A DNA stretch of 64,000 bases from Planktothrix sp. PCC 11201 (GCF_900009135.1 NZ_LT797710.1:544913-608912); one strand, 5' to 3'. Shown: positions 8,170-16,934, counted from the stretch's first letter. Made by a program: numbers and translations. The notes: a model not told the origin generated them from the letters alone.

Positions 8170-9003
8170 TTAATTTCTTGTAATTCCTTGATTTCTCATC
8201 CACGTCGCTAAACGTTCTAGTTGCCGTCTAACAAATCTCTTAATTCCTGGTTTTTGGTTGATATATTCAGCAACACTAGGACTTAATTGATAGTACATTT
8301 CAACCAATTTATTTCCTATCCAATTAGTTAACAATTTTTTATCTCTAAAAGCACGAAATGTATCTAAGTCAGGGTGTATTGGAGTCGAATAAGCTGCCGT
8401 TGCAATGAAGCAACCTGATGATGATTTTTTCTCTAAAACTAGAGGAAACTTAGGCTTTCCATTTTCAAACTCATAACCACTTATGAATCCTAATGTGTCT
8501 CTAATATCTTGCAAAATAGGATCTTCTTCTTCTTTATAAGATTTTTTTTGAATTTCATCTAAAGAATATTGATTACCCTCTGCCTGGTTTGATTTTATTA
8601 TTAAATCAACAGTCATTGGATAAAGCATATTGCCCTTTGGGTTGCGTATATCATTATACTCTTGTAATTCCTCTGCTGTAAAAATTTCTTCATATTCAGC
8701 CAATTTTCCTTCTATTTTCTTGAGTTGTAAAGCAAGATAGATTCTTGTCTTCTTATTTTGAGCAACACCCATTATCGATTTTAGAGCATCATACAACTCG
8801 AAAAGTCTTGCTACATAGAATTCTTTTAAATTACGAGGAGATGACCAAAAGTTGTATAGGCTACGAATAGCCTGCAAGGCATCAACATATTCTTGTTCAC
8901 ATTTATTGTCATCTCCTTGCTCAAGATAGTACAATCCTCTATCCATTGCTTTTTGAAATGCTGCTATAGCTTCGTCATAACTCCGATAAGACTTGTATGG
9001 CAT
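8170..9003 (-). CDS. protein with C-terminal CFI-box domain
   Basis: A 277-residue protein. Residues 1-190 are helical and charged, starting with a TPR-like segment (SYDEAIAAFQKAMDRGLYYLEQGDD), and carry no catalytic motif I recognise. The C-terminal 75 residues open with SSSGCFIATAAYSTP and continue DTFRAFRDKKLLTNWIGNKL and LSPSVAEYI, the signature of the CFI-box-CTERM domain found at the ends of many unrelated bacterial proteins. The function of that domain is not established; the invariant Cys suggests processing or metal/lipid attachment, but this is a guess. There is no signal peptide. Start ATG 9003 has a good Shine-Dalgarno (AAGGAGTCATT). It lies in the accessory patch, transcribed like the small gene upstream. 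Confidence 0.7.
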   Translation of the reverse strand: MPYKSYRSYDEAIAAFQKAMDRGLYYLEQGDDNKCEQEYVDALQAIRSLYNFWSSPRNLKEFYVARLFELYDALKSIMGVAQNKKTRIYLALQLKKIEGKLAEYEEIFTAEELQEYNDIRNPKGNMLYPMTVDLIIKSNQAEGNQYSLDEIQKKSYKEEEDPILQDIRDTLGFISGYEFENGKPKFPLVLEKKSSSGCFIATAAYSTPIHPDLDTFRAFRDKKLLTNWIGNKLVEMYYQLSPSVAEYINQKPGIKRFVRRQLERLATWMRNQGITRN

Positions 9004-9258
9004 AATGACTCCTTTTTTTTGGATTGATGTGTTAATCTTTATTAAAAATTTCTGTAGAATTGCTACTCAAACTCGTTGCTCACCAATTTCGTTATTTTCG
9101 TCAAGGTTGCAAAGCTACTTTCCTTATCCAGTCTGCTTTTTAACTATCCTTTTTGTCTCTCCAAAGGAATGAAAAAAATAAGGTGACTAATTGAGCAATA
9201 GTTCACCATAGATAAATGCTTCTGGGGTTAATTGTGCGAGTTATTGATTTTTCATTTC

Positions 9259-9438
9259 TTATTTCATTTTTTTCAGAGTTGTTGCGTAATAGTTGCCTTT
9301 ACGCCATGCTTCCTCCTTAGATACTGCTCTGCCAGCGTGTTCATTCCCGACGTAAACATCACCAGTTTGATCATCCCAAACACATTCATATTCAGAACCA
9401 GTTGGTGTTTTAACTCGTTCGAGTTTTTGTTTTGCCAT
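9259..9438 (-). CDS. small conserved protein, 59 residues
   Basis: A short frame running from ATG 9438 to TAA 9259. It reads MAKQKLERVKTPTGSEYECV, then WDDQTGDVYVGNEHAGRAVS and KEEAWRKGNYYATTLKKMK: a strongly biased, charged small protein with no frame breaks. The VWDDQTGDVYVGNE section suggests a small beta-sheet domain. The AGRAVSKEEAWRKGNYY part looks like a helix and resembles small hypothetical proteins of cyanobacteria. It is transcribed towards the CFI-box gene 255 bases downstream. No clear Shine-Dalgarno is visible, which is common in cyanobacteria. Function unknown. Confidence 0.6.
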   Translation of the reverse strand: MAKQKLERVKTPTGSEYECVWDDQTGDVYVGNEHAGRAVSKEEAWRKGNYYATTLKKMK

Positions 9439-9656
9439 GTTTATTACTTACCCTAATAGTATTAAGTTCTTATTGGTGGTCATTATCTGACTTTAACTTT
9501 TATATTGCAACCCCGCAAAAATGGGATTTAGGGGGGTATTTATCAAGAGTTTAAAACTGAAAAAATAGGAAAATGTGGGATTTTGTGTTTAAAAAGGGGA
9601 TAATGTGGGATAATAGAGCGATAAAGTAGATAAAACTACAACCCTATTTAACAGCT

Positions 9657-11033
9657 ATGGAGATTCAAGAAGCCTTGAAGTGGACGGATGACCTGATTTT
9701 TGCTCAGACAGGAAAACATCTGGACTCACTGCAACGGGCTATTTTAGAGGGTGCATGGGAATGTAAAGGATATAAGGATATTGCCTCGGAATACCACTGT
9801 AGTCAGGATCACGTCAGAAAGTCGGCATCGGAATTATGGCAACTCCTCTCAGATATGTTGGGAGAGGATGTAAAAAAAAAGAATGTTCGGTCTCTTGTCG
9901 AAAATAGAATATTCTATTACTTTAATACGGGGGTGCAAATTGGTAATAACATAAATGTCTGTAGCGATTTATATAATAATCCCAAAACCACAAAAGAACG
10001 ATCACACTCTTCTAACAAAGAATCTCAACCCCGCCACGACCTCAGCGAAGCCCCAGAATACGATAATCGCTTCTACGATCGCACCGACGAACTCACTACC
10101 CTCAAACAATGGATACTCACAGAAAATAGCCGTATTGTTACTATCACCGGATTATCGGGTATGGGTAAAACCACCCTGGCGAGACAACTGGTAGAACAAA
10201 TCAGAGATAACTTTGATTGCATCCTGTGGCGAACTCATCGCAAATTTCCTACCCTCAACGCCCTCAAAGCCAACCTGATCGAGTTTTTCTCCCCAACTCA
10301 CAAGAGCGAAAATCCATCAATTATCAACTATTTACAGTCCCGCCATTCCATCCTAGATGATTTGCGATCGCACCGTTGCTTAATCATCCTCGACGACTTC
10401 CAAGACACCTTAACCCCCCGTCAATTCGTCGGAAATTATCTTCCAGAATATGAAAACTATGGTAAACTGTTAACCGAAATTGGCAGATCTCCCCACAATA
10501 GTTGTCTGCTCCTGCTCAGTTGGGAACAACCCATCGAAATCGCCAACTTAGAAACCGAAAACCGCTATTGTAAAACCCTACAACTTCAAGGTTTAGGCGA
10601 ATCAGCTACCCAACTCCTAGGGGATAGAAAACTCAAAGATCAACACAAATGGCCCGAACTGATTCAACTTTATAGTGGCAACCCCCTCTGGTTAAATATT
10701 ATTGCTTCTACGATAAAAGATTTATTTAATGACAGTGTTGAGCAATTTTTATCCTATAAAAGTATATTTTTAGGAGACTTAGAACCTCTGATTAAACAAC
10801 ATTATCAACGGTTATCCGAATCTGAACAACTTCTGATGTTGTGGTTAGCAAACCAAGATAAAACAGTAGATATTTTGAGTAAACCGACAGAACTTTCATC
10901 TGATAACGATTTTTTCAGGGCGATACAATCTTTGAAAAAACGGGGTTTAATTCAACAAGCGAGGAATAATAAAGAATCTTACTTGAGTCTTCAACCTGTG
11001 ATTAAAGAATATATGAAAAGTCAATCTCAGTGA
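9657..11033 (+). CDS. NB-ARC STAND ATPase with N-terminal vMAP-type HTH
   Basis: A 458-residue protein. Residues 1-85 match the helix-turn-helix found at the N terminus of many cyanobacterial NB-ARC proteins (vWA-MoxR-associated protein type): ALKWTDDLIFAQTGKHLDSL, then a KGYKDIASEYHCSQDHVRKS helix-turn-helix. After a variable linker (105-135) the NB-ARC ATPase begins with DNRFYDRTDELTTLKQWI, Walker A GLSGMGKT (165-172) and Walker B CLIILDDF (241-248), followed by GNPLWLNIIA and a winged-helix-like end. Relatives normally continue into WD40 or TPR sensor repeats; this one stops after the ATPase. STAND ATPases act as switchable assembly platforms in immunity or regulation. It converges with a WD40 kinase gene, 26 bases away. 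No Shine-Dalgarno is seen at ATG 9657. The trigger and output are unknown. Confidence 0.88.
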   Translation: MEIQEALKWTDDLIFAQTGKHLDSLQRAILEGAWECKGYKDIASEYHCSQDHVRKSASELWQLLSDMLGEDVKKKNVRSLVENRIFYYFNTGVQIGNNINVCSDLYNNPKTTKERSHSSNKESQPRHDLSEAPEYDNRFYDRTDELTTLKQWILTENSRIVTITGLSGMGKTTLARQLVEQIRDNFDCILWRTHRKFPTLNALKANLIEFFSPTHKSENPSIINYLQSRHSILDDLRSHRCLIILDDFQDTLTPRQFVGNYLPEYENYGKLLTEIGRSPHNSCLLLLSWEQPIEIANLETENRYCKTLQLQGLGESATQLLGDRKLKDQHKWPELIQLYSGNPLWLNIIASTIKDLFNDSVEQFLSYKSIFLGDLEPLIKQHYQRLSESEQLLMLWLANQDKTVDILSKPTELSSDNDFFRAIQSLKKRGLIQQARNNKESYLSLQPVIKEYMKSQSQ

Positions 11034-11059
11034 GTGTTAAAGCACAACAACAACGGTGG

Positions 11060-13168
11060 CTATATATTGAATTGCCAAACGAAGATTTGATGATCTTTTC
11101 CACAACAAATAAACCGTTGATTATCGGGACTAAAAATGATAGGAGGATACCCTTCTAAACGACTTGATAAAATTCCTAAATGCTGCGGTTGACTAATATC
11201 CCAAAGATAAATTGTTCCATCACCACTACTACTCGCTAACCATTTACCATCGGGACTCACCGCAACAGATGAAACCAAATCTGAGTGTTCGGTGAGGGTT
11301 TTAATTAATTCTCCGGTGTGTAAATTCCATAATTTGACGGTATGATCGGCACTTCCACTAACTAATAAAGGTTGAGTCGGACTAACAACAATTGAACAAA
11401 CTTGATCTAAATGTCCGGTTAGGGTTTGTAGACTTTTTAAGTGACTCAATTGCCAAATTTTAATCGTACTATCTCTACTTGCACTGACAAATAAACTATG
11501 ATTATGACAACTATTGGTTGGTACAGATAAGCATTGATTGTGAACCGAATTATCAATAAATTGCACCGATAAAACAGCGTCTAAATGTTCAGAGTAACGA
11601 TAGAGTAATTCGCCGTTTCTTTGATTCCAAAGTTTAATACTATGGTCTTCACTACCACTAGCAATAATACAACCATCGGGACTATAAGCAACGCCATAAA
11701 CAGCGCCACAACGATGACTATAGGGGGAACCGGAATGGCTAAAAAATCGGTCGGCGATCGCTCTTTTATCCAAATTCCATGAAATTAAAGTTCGGTCTAA
11801 ACTCCCACTAACTAATTTACGACCGTTGGGACTAATGGCAACGGAAGTAATGGCGGCTTCGTGACCAATTAAGCGATGCAATAATTGTCCGGTTTTTAAA
11901 TTCCATATTATTAAGGTTTTGTCCTGACTTCCACTAACTAAAATATATCCATTAGGGCTAATTGCTAAGGCTTTAACGGTGTCTTTATGACCGGATAGAG
12001 TGTTAATATATTCTGGGAAAATATCAGGTAATTGGGATTTTGATTGAGTTTGAGAGATGAATTTTTTTGACTGTAATAAGGGCAGATTTAGAGTGGCGAT
12101 TAAACTAGAATTTTGTTCTAACAATAAAGAATTATGGGATAATAAGGGTATGGGATCAGCCTTAAAAAACAGATGATTTTGAGAAAATAAATTAGAAGTA
12201 ACCGCTTGTAACTCAGTGGCTATAATAATGTTTAAAGGTGACGGTGGCGGGATAGGAATATTAACCGCAGGTGGAATTAGGGGTTGTGGTGCTAAATCCT
12301 GTAAAACTTCTTCAACGGTTTGATAACGTTCTTTGACTAAATCCTTGAGTAATTTATCTAATATTTGGGTTAATTTTTGACTCAGGATTTTATTAATATT
12401 TTTGAGATGTGATCGCCAAATCAATTCACCTGTAAATGGATCAAATAATTGATTAGGGGGAATTTGAGTGAGTAAATGAATACAAGTCATTCCTAAACTA
12501 TATAAATCACTGGCGGGATAGGCTTTTCCTCCTCTTATTTGTTCTAAAGGTGCATAACCAATGGTTCCAGCTAAGGTTCCTGTTTGGGCTTGAACTAAAT
12601 TGAGGCTGTGTTTGGCAATGCCAAAGTCTACTAAAACCAATTTTTTATCGGTTTTTCTTCTAATAATATTATCTGGTTTTATATCTCGATGAATGATATG
12701 ATGTTGATGAATAAATTGTAAAATCAGTAAAATATCTTCTAAAAGTTTAATGATTTTATTTTCACTAAAAGCCCCGGTTTCATTTAATTCTTGAAGTAAA
12801 TTTTCTCCGGGAACCCATTCTTCAATTAAATAGAGGTGTTGTTCTTGTTCAAAATAGGCATATAAGCAGGGAATTTGAGAATGAGTGCCTAATTCTTGCA
12901 GACGTAATGCTTCTTGATTAAAGTGTTCAATTGCTTGTTTAACTAAAGAAATTTTATGAGATTGGGCAGAGAATTGTTTAATAATACAGGGGGTATTTAA
13001 CCTATCTAAATCAACAGCTAAAAATGTGCGACTCATGCCGCCGCCTCCGATTTCCTCTACAGGACGATAACGCTCTTTTAAGAGTAAAGTTGTGCCACAG
13101 GTTTGACAAACCGTTATCCTCGATGGGTTTTGAGGATTCCGACAATAAGGATTTAAACAATAACTCAT
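11060..13168 (-). CDS. serine/threonine protein kinase with C-terminal WD40 propeller
   Basis: A 702-residue eukaryotic-type kinase. The N terminus has a zinc-ribbon-like Cys set (Cys4, Cys9, Cys21, Cys24), common in cyanobacterial kinases. The kinase domain (35-300) has the glycine loop IGGGGMSRTFLA, Lys64 in CIIKQF, catalytic loop HRDIKPDN (160-167) and DFG at 181-183, so it should be active. A proline-rich linker leads to seven WD40 repeats (about 390-700), enough for one closed propeller; typical units are LVSGSQDKTLIIWNL and IASGSEDHSIKLWNQ. The propeller probably binds substrates or partners. No transmembrane segment is visible, so it is likely cytosolic. It is transcribed towards the NB-ARC gene, with only 26 bases between the stops. 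Confidence 0.93.
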   Translation of the reverse strand: MSYCLNPYCRNPQNPSRITVCQTCGTTLLLKERYRPVEEIGGGGMSRTFLAVDLDRLNTPCIIKQFSAQSHKISLVKQAIEHFNQEALRLQELGTHSQIPCLYAYFEQEQHLYLIEEWVPGENLLQELNETGAFSENKIIKLLEDILLILQFIHQHHIIHRDIKPDNIIRRKTDKKLVLVDFGIAKHSLNLVQAQTGTLAGTIGYAPLEQIRGGKAYPASDLYSLGMTCIHLLTQIPPNQLFDPFTGELIWRSHLKNINKILSQKLTQILDKLLKDLVKERYQTVEEVLQDLAPQPLIPPAVNIPIPPPSPLNIIIATELQAVTSNLFSQNHLFFKADPIPLLSHNSLLLEQNSSLIATLNLPLLQSKKFISQTQSKSQLPDIFPEYINTLSGHKDTVKALAISPNGYILVSGSQDKTLIIWNLKTGQLLHRLIGHEAAITSVAISPNGRKLVSGSLDRTLISWNLDKRAIADRFFSHSGSPYSHRCGAVYGVAYSPDGCIIASGSEDHSIKLWNQRNGELLYRYSEHLDAVLSVQFIDNSVHNQCLSVPTNSCHNHSLFVSASRDSTIKIWQLSHLKSLQTLTGHLDQVCSIVVSPTQPLLVSGSADHTVKLWNLHTGELIKTLTEHSDLVSSVAVSPDGKWLASSSGDGTIYLWDISQPQHLGILSSRLEGYPPIIFSPDNQRFICCGKDHQIFVWQFNI

Positions 13169-13275
13169 CGGATTTGGTATAGATACCGATAGTTTTAGGG
13201 TATTACATTAGAATAACTTAACAAATTAAAATCAATCCCAATCTTAATAATAATTTAGTTTTTGGGTTAAGCAAG

Positions 13276-13881
13276 CTAATGTAAATCCGCCTCCCAAATC
13301 CCAATATAAATTCGATCATATTGATCTCGTTGAATAATTCCTTTGAGTGAATCAACAGCAAAAGAATAATCTTTAGATTGACGGTTATAAACGCTTTTCA
13401 AACCTAATTCCAAGGTAGAATTTAAGCGACAACCGGACATACTATTGAGAGTAATTAAAATAGTTTTTAAATCAACTTCTTGAGAAAAAGCTGCTTCTGT
13501 TTGTCGCAATTTACGCGATTTTTTGTCAAACAAAAAACCCAGACTAACACGGTTAGGAATTAAATGATAAAAAACAGCTTGGGTATTCGGCCAATACCCA
13601 GTTTCTATTTTTGCGGGAGTCCCAAACATCTGAAAGATTTGATTTTGATCAATACCCGGTCTAAACCCAGGAATTCCGTAGCCAGAAGGAAGTTCACTGC
13701 ATTGGTCAAGGTCTATGTTCGGAGGTTGTATAGGAGTAATTTTAGGGATAGAAAAATCGGGAATAATCGTAGCTACAATCTGTTGATTTTCTTGCGAAGC
13801 AAAACCGACTGTGGATGGATGAAAACTTTCTGGAGTGAAAACAATAGGTAATAAACCTATTAAAAACAATTTAAGAATAAT
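13276..13881 (-). CDS. exported hypothetical protein, unusual start
   Basis: A protein of about 200 residues beginning with a hydrophobic signal-peptide core (LKLFLIGLLPIVFTPES) and continuing into a polar domain with GYGIPGFRPGIDQNQIFQMFG (part of a KxxxxFG-like repeat seen in SmpA/OmlA-type proteins) and two Cys (in DQCSEL and SGCRL). It is probably periplasmic. No ATG or GTG exists in this frame before the hydrophobic core. The first conventional alternative is TTG at 13869, but a strong GGAGGT lies at 13892-13887, five bases before an ATT codon at 13881, which I give as the likely start with caution. The open frame extends to 13911, next to the stop of the PhnD-like gene, so the two are probably one transcript. 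Function not recognised. Confidence 0.55.
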   Translation of the reverse strand: MILKLFLIGLLPIVFTPESFHPSTVGFASQENQQIVATIIPDFSIPKITPIQPPNIDLDQCSELPSGYGIPGFRPGIDQNQIFQMFGTPAKIETGYWPNTQAVFYHLIPNRVSLGFLFDKKSRKLRQTEAAFSQEVDLKTILITLNSMSGCRLNSTLELGLKSVYNRQSKDYSFAVDSLKGIIQRDQYDRIYIGIWEADLH

Positions 13882-13906
13882 AGTTGACCTCCGGCTAGAT
13901 AATTTT

Positions 13907-15121
13907 TTAATTTAAAACACTGATTTGATTGGAGTCAGTAATAATAATTTTATCAATTTTATTAGATTCTTGTTCTGGAATAACTCCTCTAATTACAATA
14001 GTTTTATTTTGTAAATTTAACCCACTTCCTGCATTGGGAATCTGATTCAAAATTTTAGGATTCAGAAAAACATAATAAATCTTTTGATCTTTGGTTTGTA
14101 AGGTTAATCGAGTCATTTGATTTTCTACTCTGGTTAAACCATTAACAATTCCTCTAATCTGATTAGATTTTGTTGTCAAAGACTCTGAAATAGTAGAAGT
14201 TGCTGGAGAACAAAAAAAGTTAACCGGATTTTGAGTAAAATCCGCACATTTTAATACTTCTTCTGCTCTCTGACTAATTTGGATAAAGTAGGAAAAATCC
14301 GGTTCTTCATCAACACCATAATTCGCTTTTTTTTTGATATTTGTAGGAGCATTAACTAACGCTTGAGTAATAGCTTTTTGGTCATTATTTGACAAATTAG
14401 GAGAAAGATATACCCCTGACCCTGGAATATTTCTACTAATCTGAATTACCCTAAAATTAGGATCATTTTTAACCGCTTCATAGGATGCCGCACCGACATC
14501 CGCTTTCCCGGTTTTAACTAATTCTTGAATCACTTCCCCCCTATGTCCCATGGTTACCCGTAGAGATTTACCAAATAAATCATAACTAGGCATATAAAAA
14601 CTAGAAGCAGAGTTAAAATCTCCCAAAGCAATAACGGTGGTATTTTGAAAATCAGAAATAGACTGAATTGGACTATTTTTTTCAACAAATAATGCCGATT
14701 GATAATAGGGTGAAGACTGGGGAAACATTCGCGCTACCCAGACATATCCATTATCTTTAGCAGCCACAGAAATCATCGGGGAAAGGGTAAAAGCAATATC
14801 CCATTTTTGAGTGGCAAGTTTGTTTTTTACCTCTTGATAAGATTCCCTGAGTTTACTATCAATATTAATAGTAATTTGATCACCAAACTGTTGTTTTAAA
14901 TATTCAACTAATGGGGTATAATCATCTGATTTTCCTAAAATTCCAATGGTTAGAGAATTTGTCTCTAAACGGTTTATTGGTTTTTTAGCTTCCGAAATAA
15001 CCCCTGGAATTAAACCAGTTTTGGGATTGACAAAAAGATAAACCATAATGCCAAATAAAGATAAACTCAAGATGGCACTTATGGTTAAAATAAAAGCCTG
15101 GTTAGTTTTAGGAGAACTCAT
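13907..15121 (-). CDS. PhnD-like phosphate/phosphonate-type substrate-binding protein
   Basis: A 404-residue protein with an N-terminal membrane anchor (FILTISAILSLSLFGIMVYLF, about residues 10-30) and a periplasmic-binding domain of the PhnD/PtxB type: LTIGILGKSDDYTPLVEYLK, then KWDIAFTLSPMISVAA, SSPYYQSALFVEKNSPI and KADVGAASYEAVK. A C-terminal part (about 310-404) has an OB-like strand-rich pattern. These proteins bind small oxyanions or organic anions for ABC import or for signalling. There is no permease or ATPase gene beside it, so it may act as an anchored sensor rather than a transporter part. I chose ATG 15121, five bases after the upstream stop; a longer form would need a TTG at 15151. 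It is co-directional with two small membrane proteins upstream. Confidence 0.8.
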   Translation of the reverse strand: MSSPKTNQAFILTISAILSLSLFGIMVYLFVNPKTGLIPGVISEAKKPINRLETNSLTIGILGKSDDYTPLVEYLKQQFGDQITINIDSKLRESYQEVKNKLATQKWDIAFTLSPMISVAAKDNGYVWVARMFPQSSPYYQSALFVEKNSPIQSISDFQNTTVIALGDFNSASSFYMPSYDLFGKSLRVTMGHRGEVIQELVKTGKADVGAASYEAVKNDPNFRVIQISRNIPGSGVYLSPNLSNNDQKAITQALVNAPTNIKKKANYGVDEEPDFSYFIQISQRAEEVLKCADFTQNPVNFFCSPATSTISESLTTKSNQIRGIVNGLTRVENQMTRLTLQTKDQKIYYVFLNPKILNQIPNAGSGLNLQNKTIVIRGVIPEQESNKIDKIIITDSNQISVLN

Positions 15122-15125
15122 TTTT

Positions 15126-15422
15126 TTATTCTTGCGAGGATTGTTTTTCAATTACCGCTTGGCGAAATCCTAAAACCAGTAAAATATTAGCTAAGGTTAA
15201 AAAGACTTCCGCCCCGCCATGCAACCAATCAATATTAGCTAAAGATTCCCCATAGGCAACTTTAGCGTAAATTCCCGCTGGAATTGTTACCGCTACAAAT
15301 ACTAATGTTCCATAGAATCCAATTAAAGCTAAACGGGGCATTTGTCCAGAACGGGTTAAAAACCACAAAAACCCTAAATAGGGAAATAGAGAAATCGCAA
15401 ATAAAGTATCTTTTGAAAACAT
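15126..15422 (-). CDS. DUF3593 membrane protein
   Basis: A 98-residue membrane protein with three hydrophobic segments (TLFAISLFPYLGFLWFL, LALIGFYGTLVFVAVTIPAGIYA and GAEVFLTLANILLVLGF). The length and the GESLANIDWLHGGAEVFLTLAN motif match the DUF3593 family, restricted to cyanobacteria and plastid-bearing eukaryotes. Function is unknown; a thylakoid-related role is commonly assumed from its distribution. It lies 54 bases downstream of a DUF2499 gene in the same direction, a pairing I recognise as common in cyanobacteria, so the two products may work together. Confidence 0.85.
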   Translation of the reverse strand: MFSKDTLFAISLFPYLGFLWFLTRSGQMPRLALIGFYGTLVFVAVTIPAGIYAKVAYGESLANIDWLHGGAEVFLTLANILLVLGFRQAVIEKQSSQE

Positions 15423-15476
15423 TGTTTTTTAAAAGTTAGAGGGAATCAAATGTTGTGTAGAATCAAGCTAAATACC

Positions 15477-15782
15477 TTAATTTTTAACGGAATTTGCATT
15501 CCGCCAAATCCACCAAGCCGCCAGACAAAGGGTCGTATTTCCTACCACAGTCATCGCTGCTTGTAAGGTAACTAACCATTCTAAGGAGGCAGGATTATCA
15601 AAATAATGCCAGGTACAGGCACACATGGCGCTGACCAAAGATGGTAACATAGCGAAGGAAAGACCCCACCAAGCTCGATTTTGAGTCACTTCTCCATAAA
15701 TCCAGATGAACCAAATCGCAACAATCCACTCAATCACACTTGAAATATGAATTACCCAGGTCGGAATCGATAAAGCGTGCAT
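15477..15782 (-). CDS. DUF2499 (Ycf49-like) membrane protein
   Basis: A 101-residue membrane protein. It begins MHALSIPTWVIHISSVIEW and contains MLPSLVSAMCACTWHYFDN and AAMTVVGNTTLCLAAWWIW, which are hallmarks of DUF2499, the family of the algal plastid protein Ycf49. Three membrane segments are visible, with Trp/His at their edges. Function is not known; conservation from cyanobacteria to plastids suggests a role in the photosynthetic membrane. It is first in the minus-strand series DUF2499 - DUF3593 - PhnD-like - exported protein. It diverges from csaB, with about 110 bases between for both promoters. Confidence 0.87.
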   Translation of the reverse strand: MHALSIPTWVIHISSVIEWIVAIWFIWIYGEVTQNRAWWGLSFAMLPSLVSAMCACTWHYFDNPASLEWLVTLQAAMTVVGNTTLCLAAWWIWRNANSVKN

Positions 15783-15893
15783 AATTTAACAATCGATAAC
15801 AGAAAGTTCATTAATATTTTGGTCTGATATTTATGTTAATTTAATTAGCGTACAATCTAATATTAATATTGGTAACTGGAGAAACGGGAGGCC

Positions 15894-16934
15894 ATGCAAC
15901 GGGTAATTTGTAGTGGATATTATGGAAAGGGGAATGGGGGGGATGAGGCTTTGTTAGCGTCGCTATTACAAATGCTACCGCCTACGGTTGAACCAATTAT
16001 CTTGTCGGGAAACCCTAGCCAAACCCAAAACCATTATCAGGTGGAAGCCTGCGACCGCATGAATGGGATGGAAGTTCTCAACGCCCTGCGCCGCGCCGAT
16101 GCTTTGATTTGGGGTGGGGGTAGCCTAATCCAAGATGTGACCAGTGCCATCAGTCCTTTTTATTATGGTGGATTGATGGGATTAGCGCAACGGATGGGAC
16201 TCACAACCATCGCCTGGGCGCAAGGTATTGGCCCCTTGAACCGTTCTGTTTCTCGATGGCTGGCAAAAAAAACCTTTTCCGGCTGTAGTGCTGTGAGCGT
16301 GCGGGACGTGGGTTCTGCGAGGTTATTATCCAACTGGAATATTCCCTTTTCTCTGGCCCCTGATCCGGTTTGGGCCTTGGAATCTCGACCCGTAGCCGGG
16401 TTGTGGAATTTACCCGCCCCCCGAGTTGCCCTAACTTTGCGACCTCACGCCCAATTGACCCCCGAACGGTTATCATTAATTGCCAGAGCCTTAGTCTCGT
16501 TTCAAAAAGCCACCCAAACCTTTATTTTATTAATTCCGTTTCAACCCATTCAGGATTTAGCGATCGCCGAAACTTTACATCAAGCCCTACCCGAAAATAG
16601 TCAAGTCCTGCTCTTAGAAGATCCGCGACAATTAAAAGGAGTCTTTCGAGGGGTAGAATTTTTGATTGGAATGCGATTTCATAGTTTAATTATGGCAGCA
16701 ACAGAACAATGTCGCTGTTTTGCCTTGAGTTATGATCCTAAAGTTAGCCGTTTAATGGAAGAATTAGAATTACCCGGATGGGAAATTGATCAACTCCCAG
16801 AAGATCCTAACTTAATTAGTAAAATCTGGATTGATTGTTATGCGAATAATCAACCCTTTTCCCAGGGAAAAATCGAGTTTTTTGTAGATCGGGCAAAAGT
16901 TCATAAAGAACTACTCTACTCCCAATTTCACTAA
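15894..16934 (+). CDS. csaB: polysaccharide pyruvyl transferase CsaB
   Basis: A 346-residue cytosolic enzyme of the CsaB family, which transfers pyruvate from phosphoenolpyruvate to a sugar of a cell-wall polymer. In many bacteria this pyruvylated polymer anchors SLH-domain proteins. It shows the expected GYYGKGNGGDEALL start, ALIWGGGSLIQDVTS (about residues 72-86), IAWAQGIGPLNR, a CsaB-like SVRDVGSARLL and FLIGMRFHSLIMAA near the C terminus. Start ATG 15894 has the Shine-Dalgarno GGGAGG close upstream. It is followed after 30 bases by trmB in the same direction, likely one transcript. The porin at 22816 has an SLH domain, so this enzyme could supply its anchor; that link is inferred. Confidence 0.93.
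   Translation: MQRVICSGYYGKGNGGDEALLASLLQMLPPTVEPIILSGNPSQTQNHYQVEACDRMNGMEVLNALRRADALIWGGGSLIQDVTSAISPFYYGGLMGLAQRMGLTTIAWAQGIGPLNRSVSRWLAKKTFSGCSAVSVRDVGSARLLSNWNIPFSLAPDPVWALESRPVAGLWNLPAPRVALTLRPHAQLTPERLSLIARALVSFQKATQTFILLIPFQPIQDLAIAETLHQALPENSQVLLLEDPRQLKGVFRGVEFLIGMRFHSLIMAATEQCRCFALSYDPKVSRLMEELELPGWEIDQLPEDPNLISKIWIDCYANNQPFSQGKIEFFVDRAKVHKELLYSQFH

Larger units (their letters stand above)
7791..8172. repeat. direct repeat copy 2, carrying a second hicB-like gene
   Basis: Second copy of the block at 6119-6517, in the same orientation, with the palindrome, the hicB frame and its upstream region conserved. The right edge reaches the stop codon of the CFI-box gene (8170-8172), so that gene's end may have been formed by the duplication. 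Confidence 0.85.

Noticed and set aside
6119-8172. composite transposon bounded by the hicB blocks
   Set aside because: No transposase or target duplication is seen; simple duplication explains the direct repeats.
9232-9456. 74-codon plus-strand frame
   Set aside because: It is antisense to the better 59-residue gene at 9259-9438; its Phe/Cys-rich translation looks like the shadow of an A/G-rich coding strand.
13907-15121. PhnD-like protein as part of a phosphonate ABC importer
   Set aside because: No permease or ATPase gene is adjacent and the protein has a membrane anchor, so transporter membership cannot be claimed.
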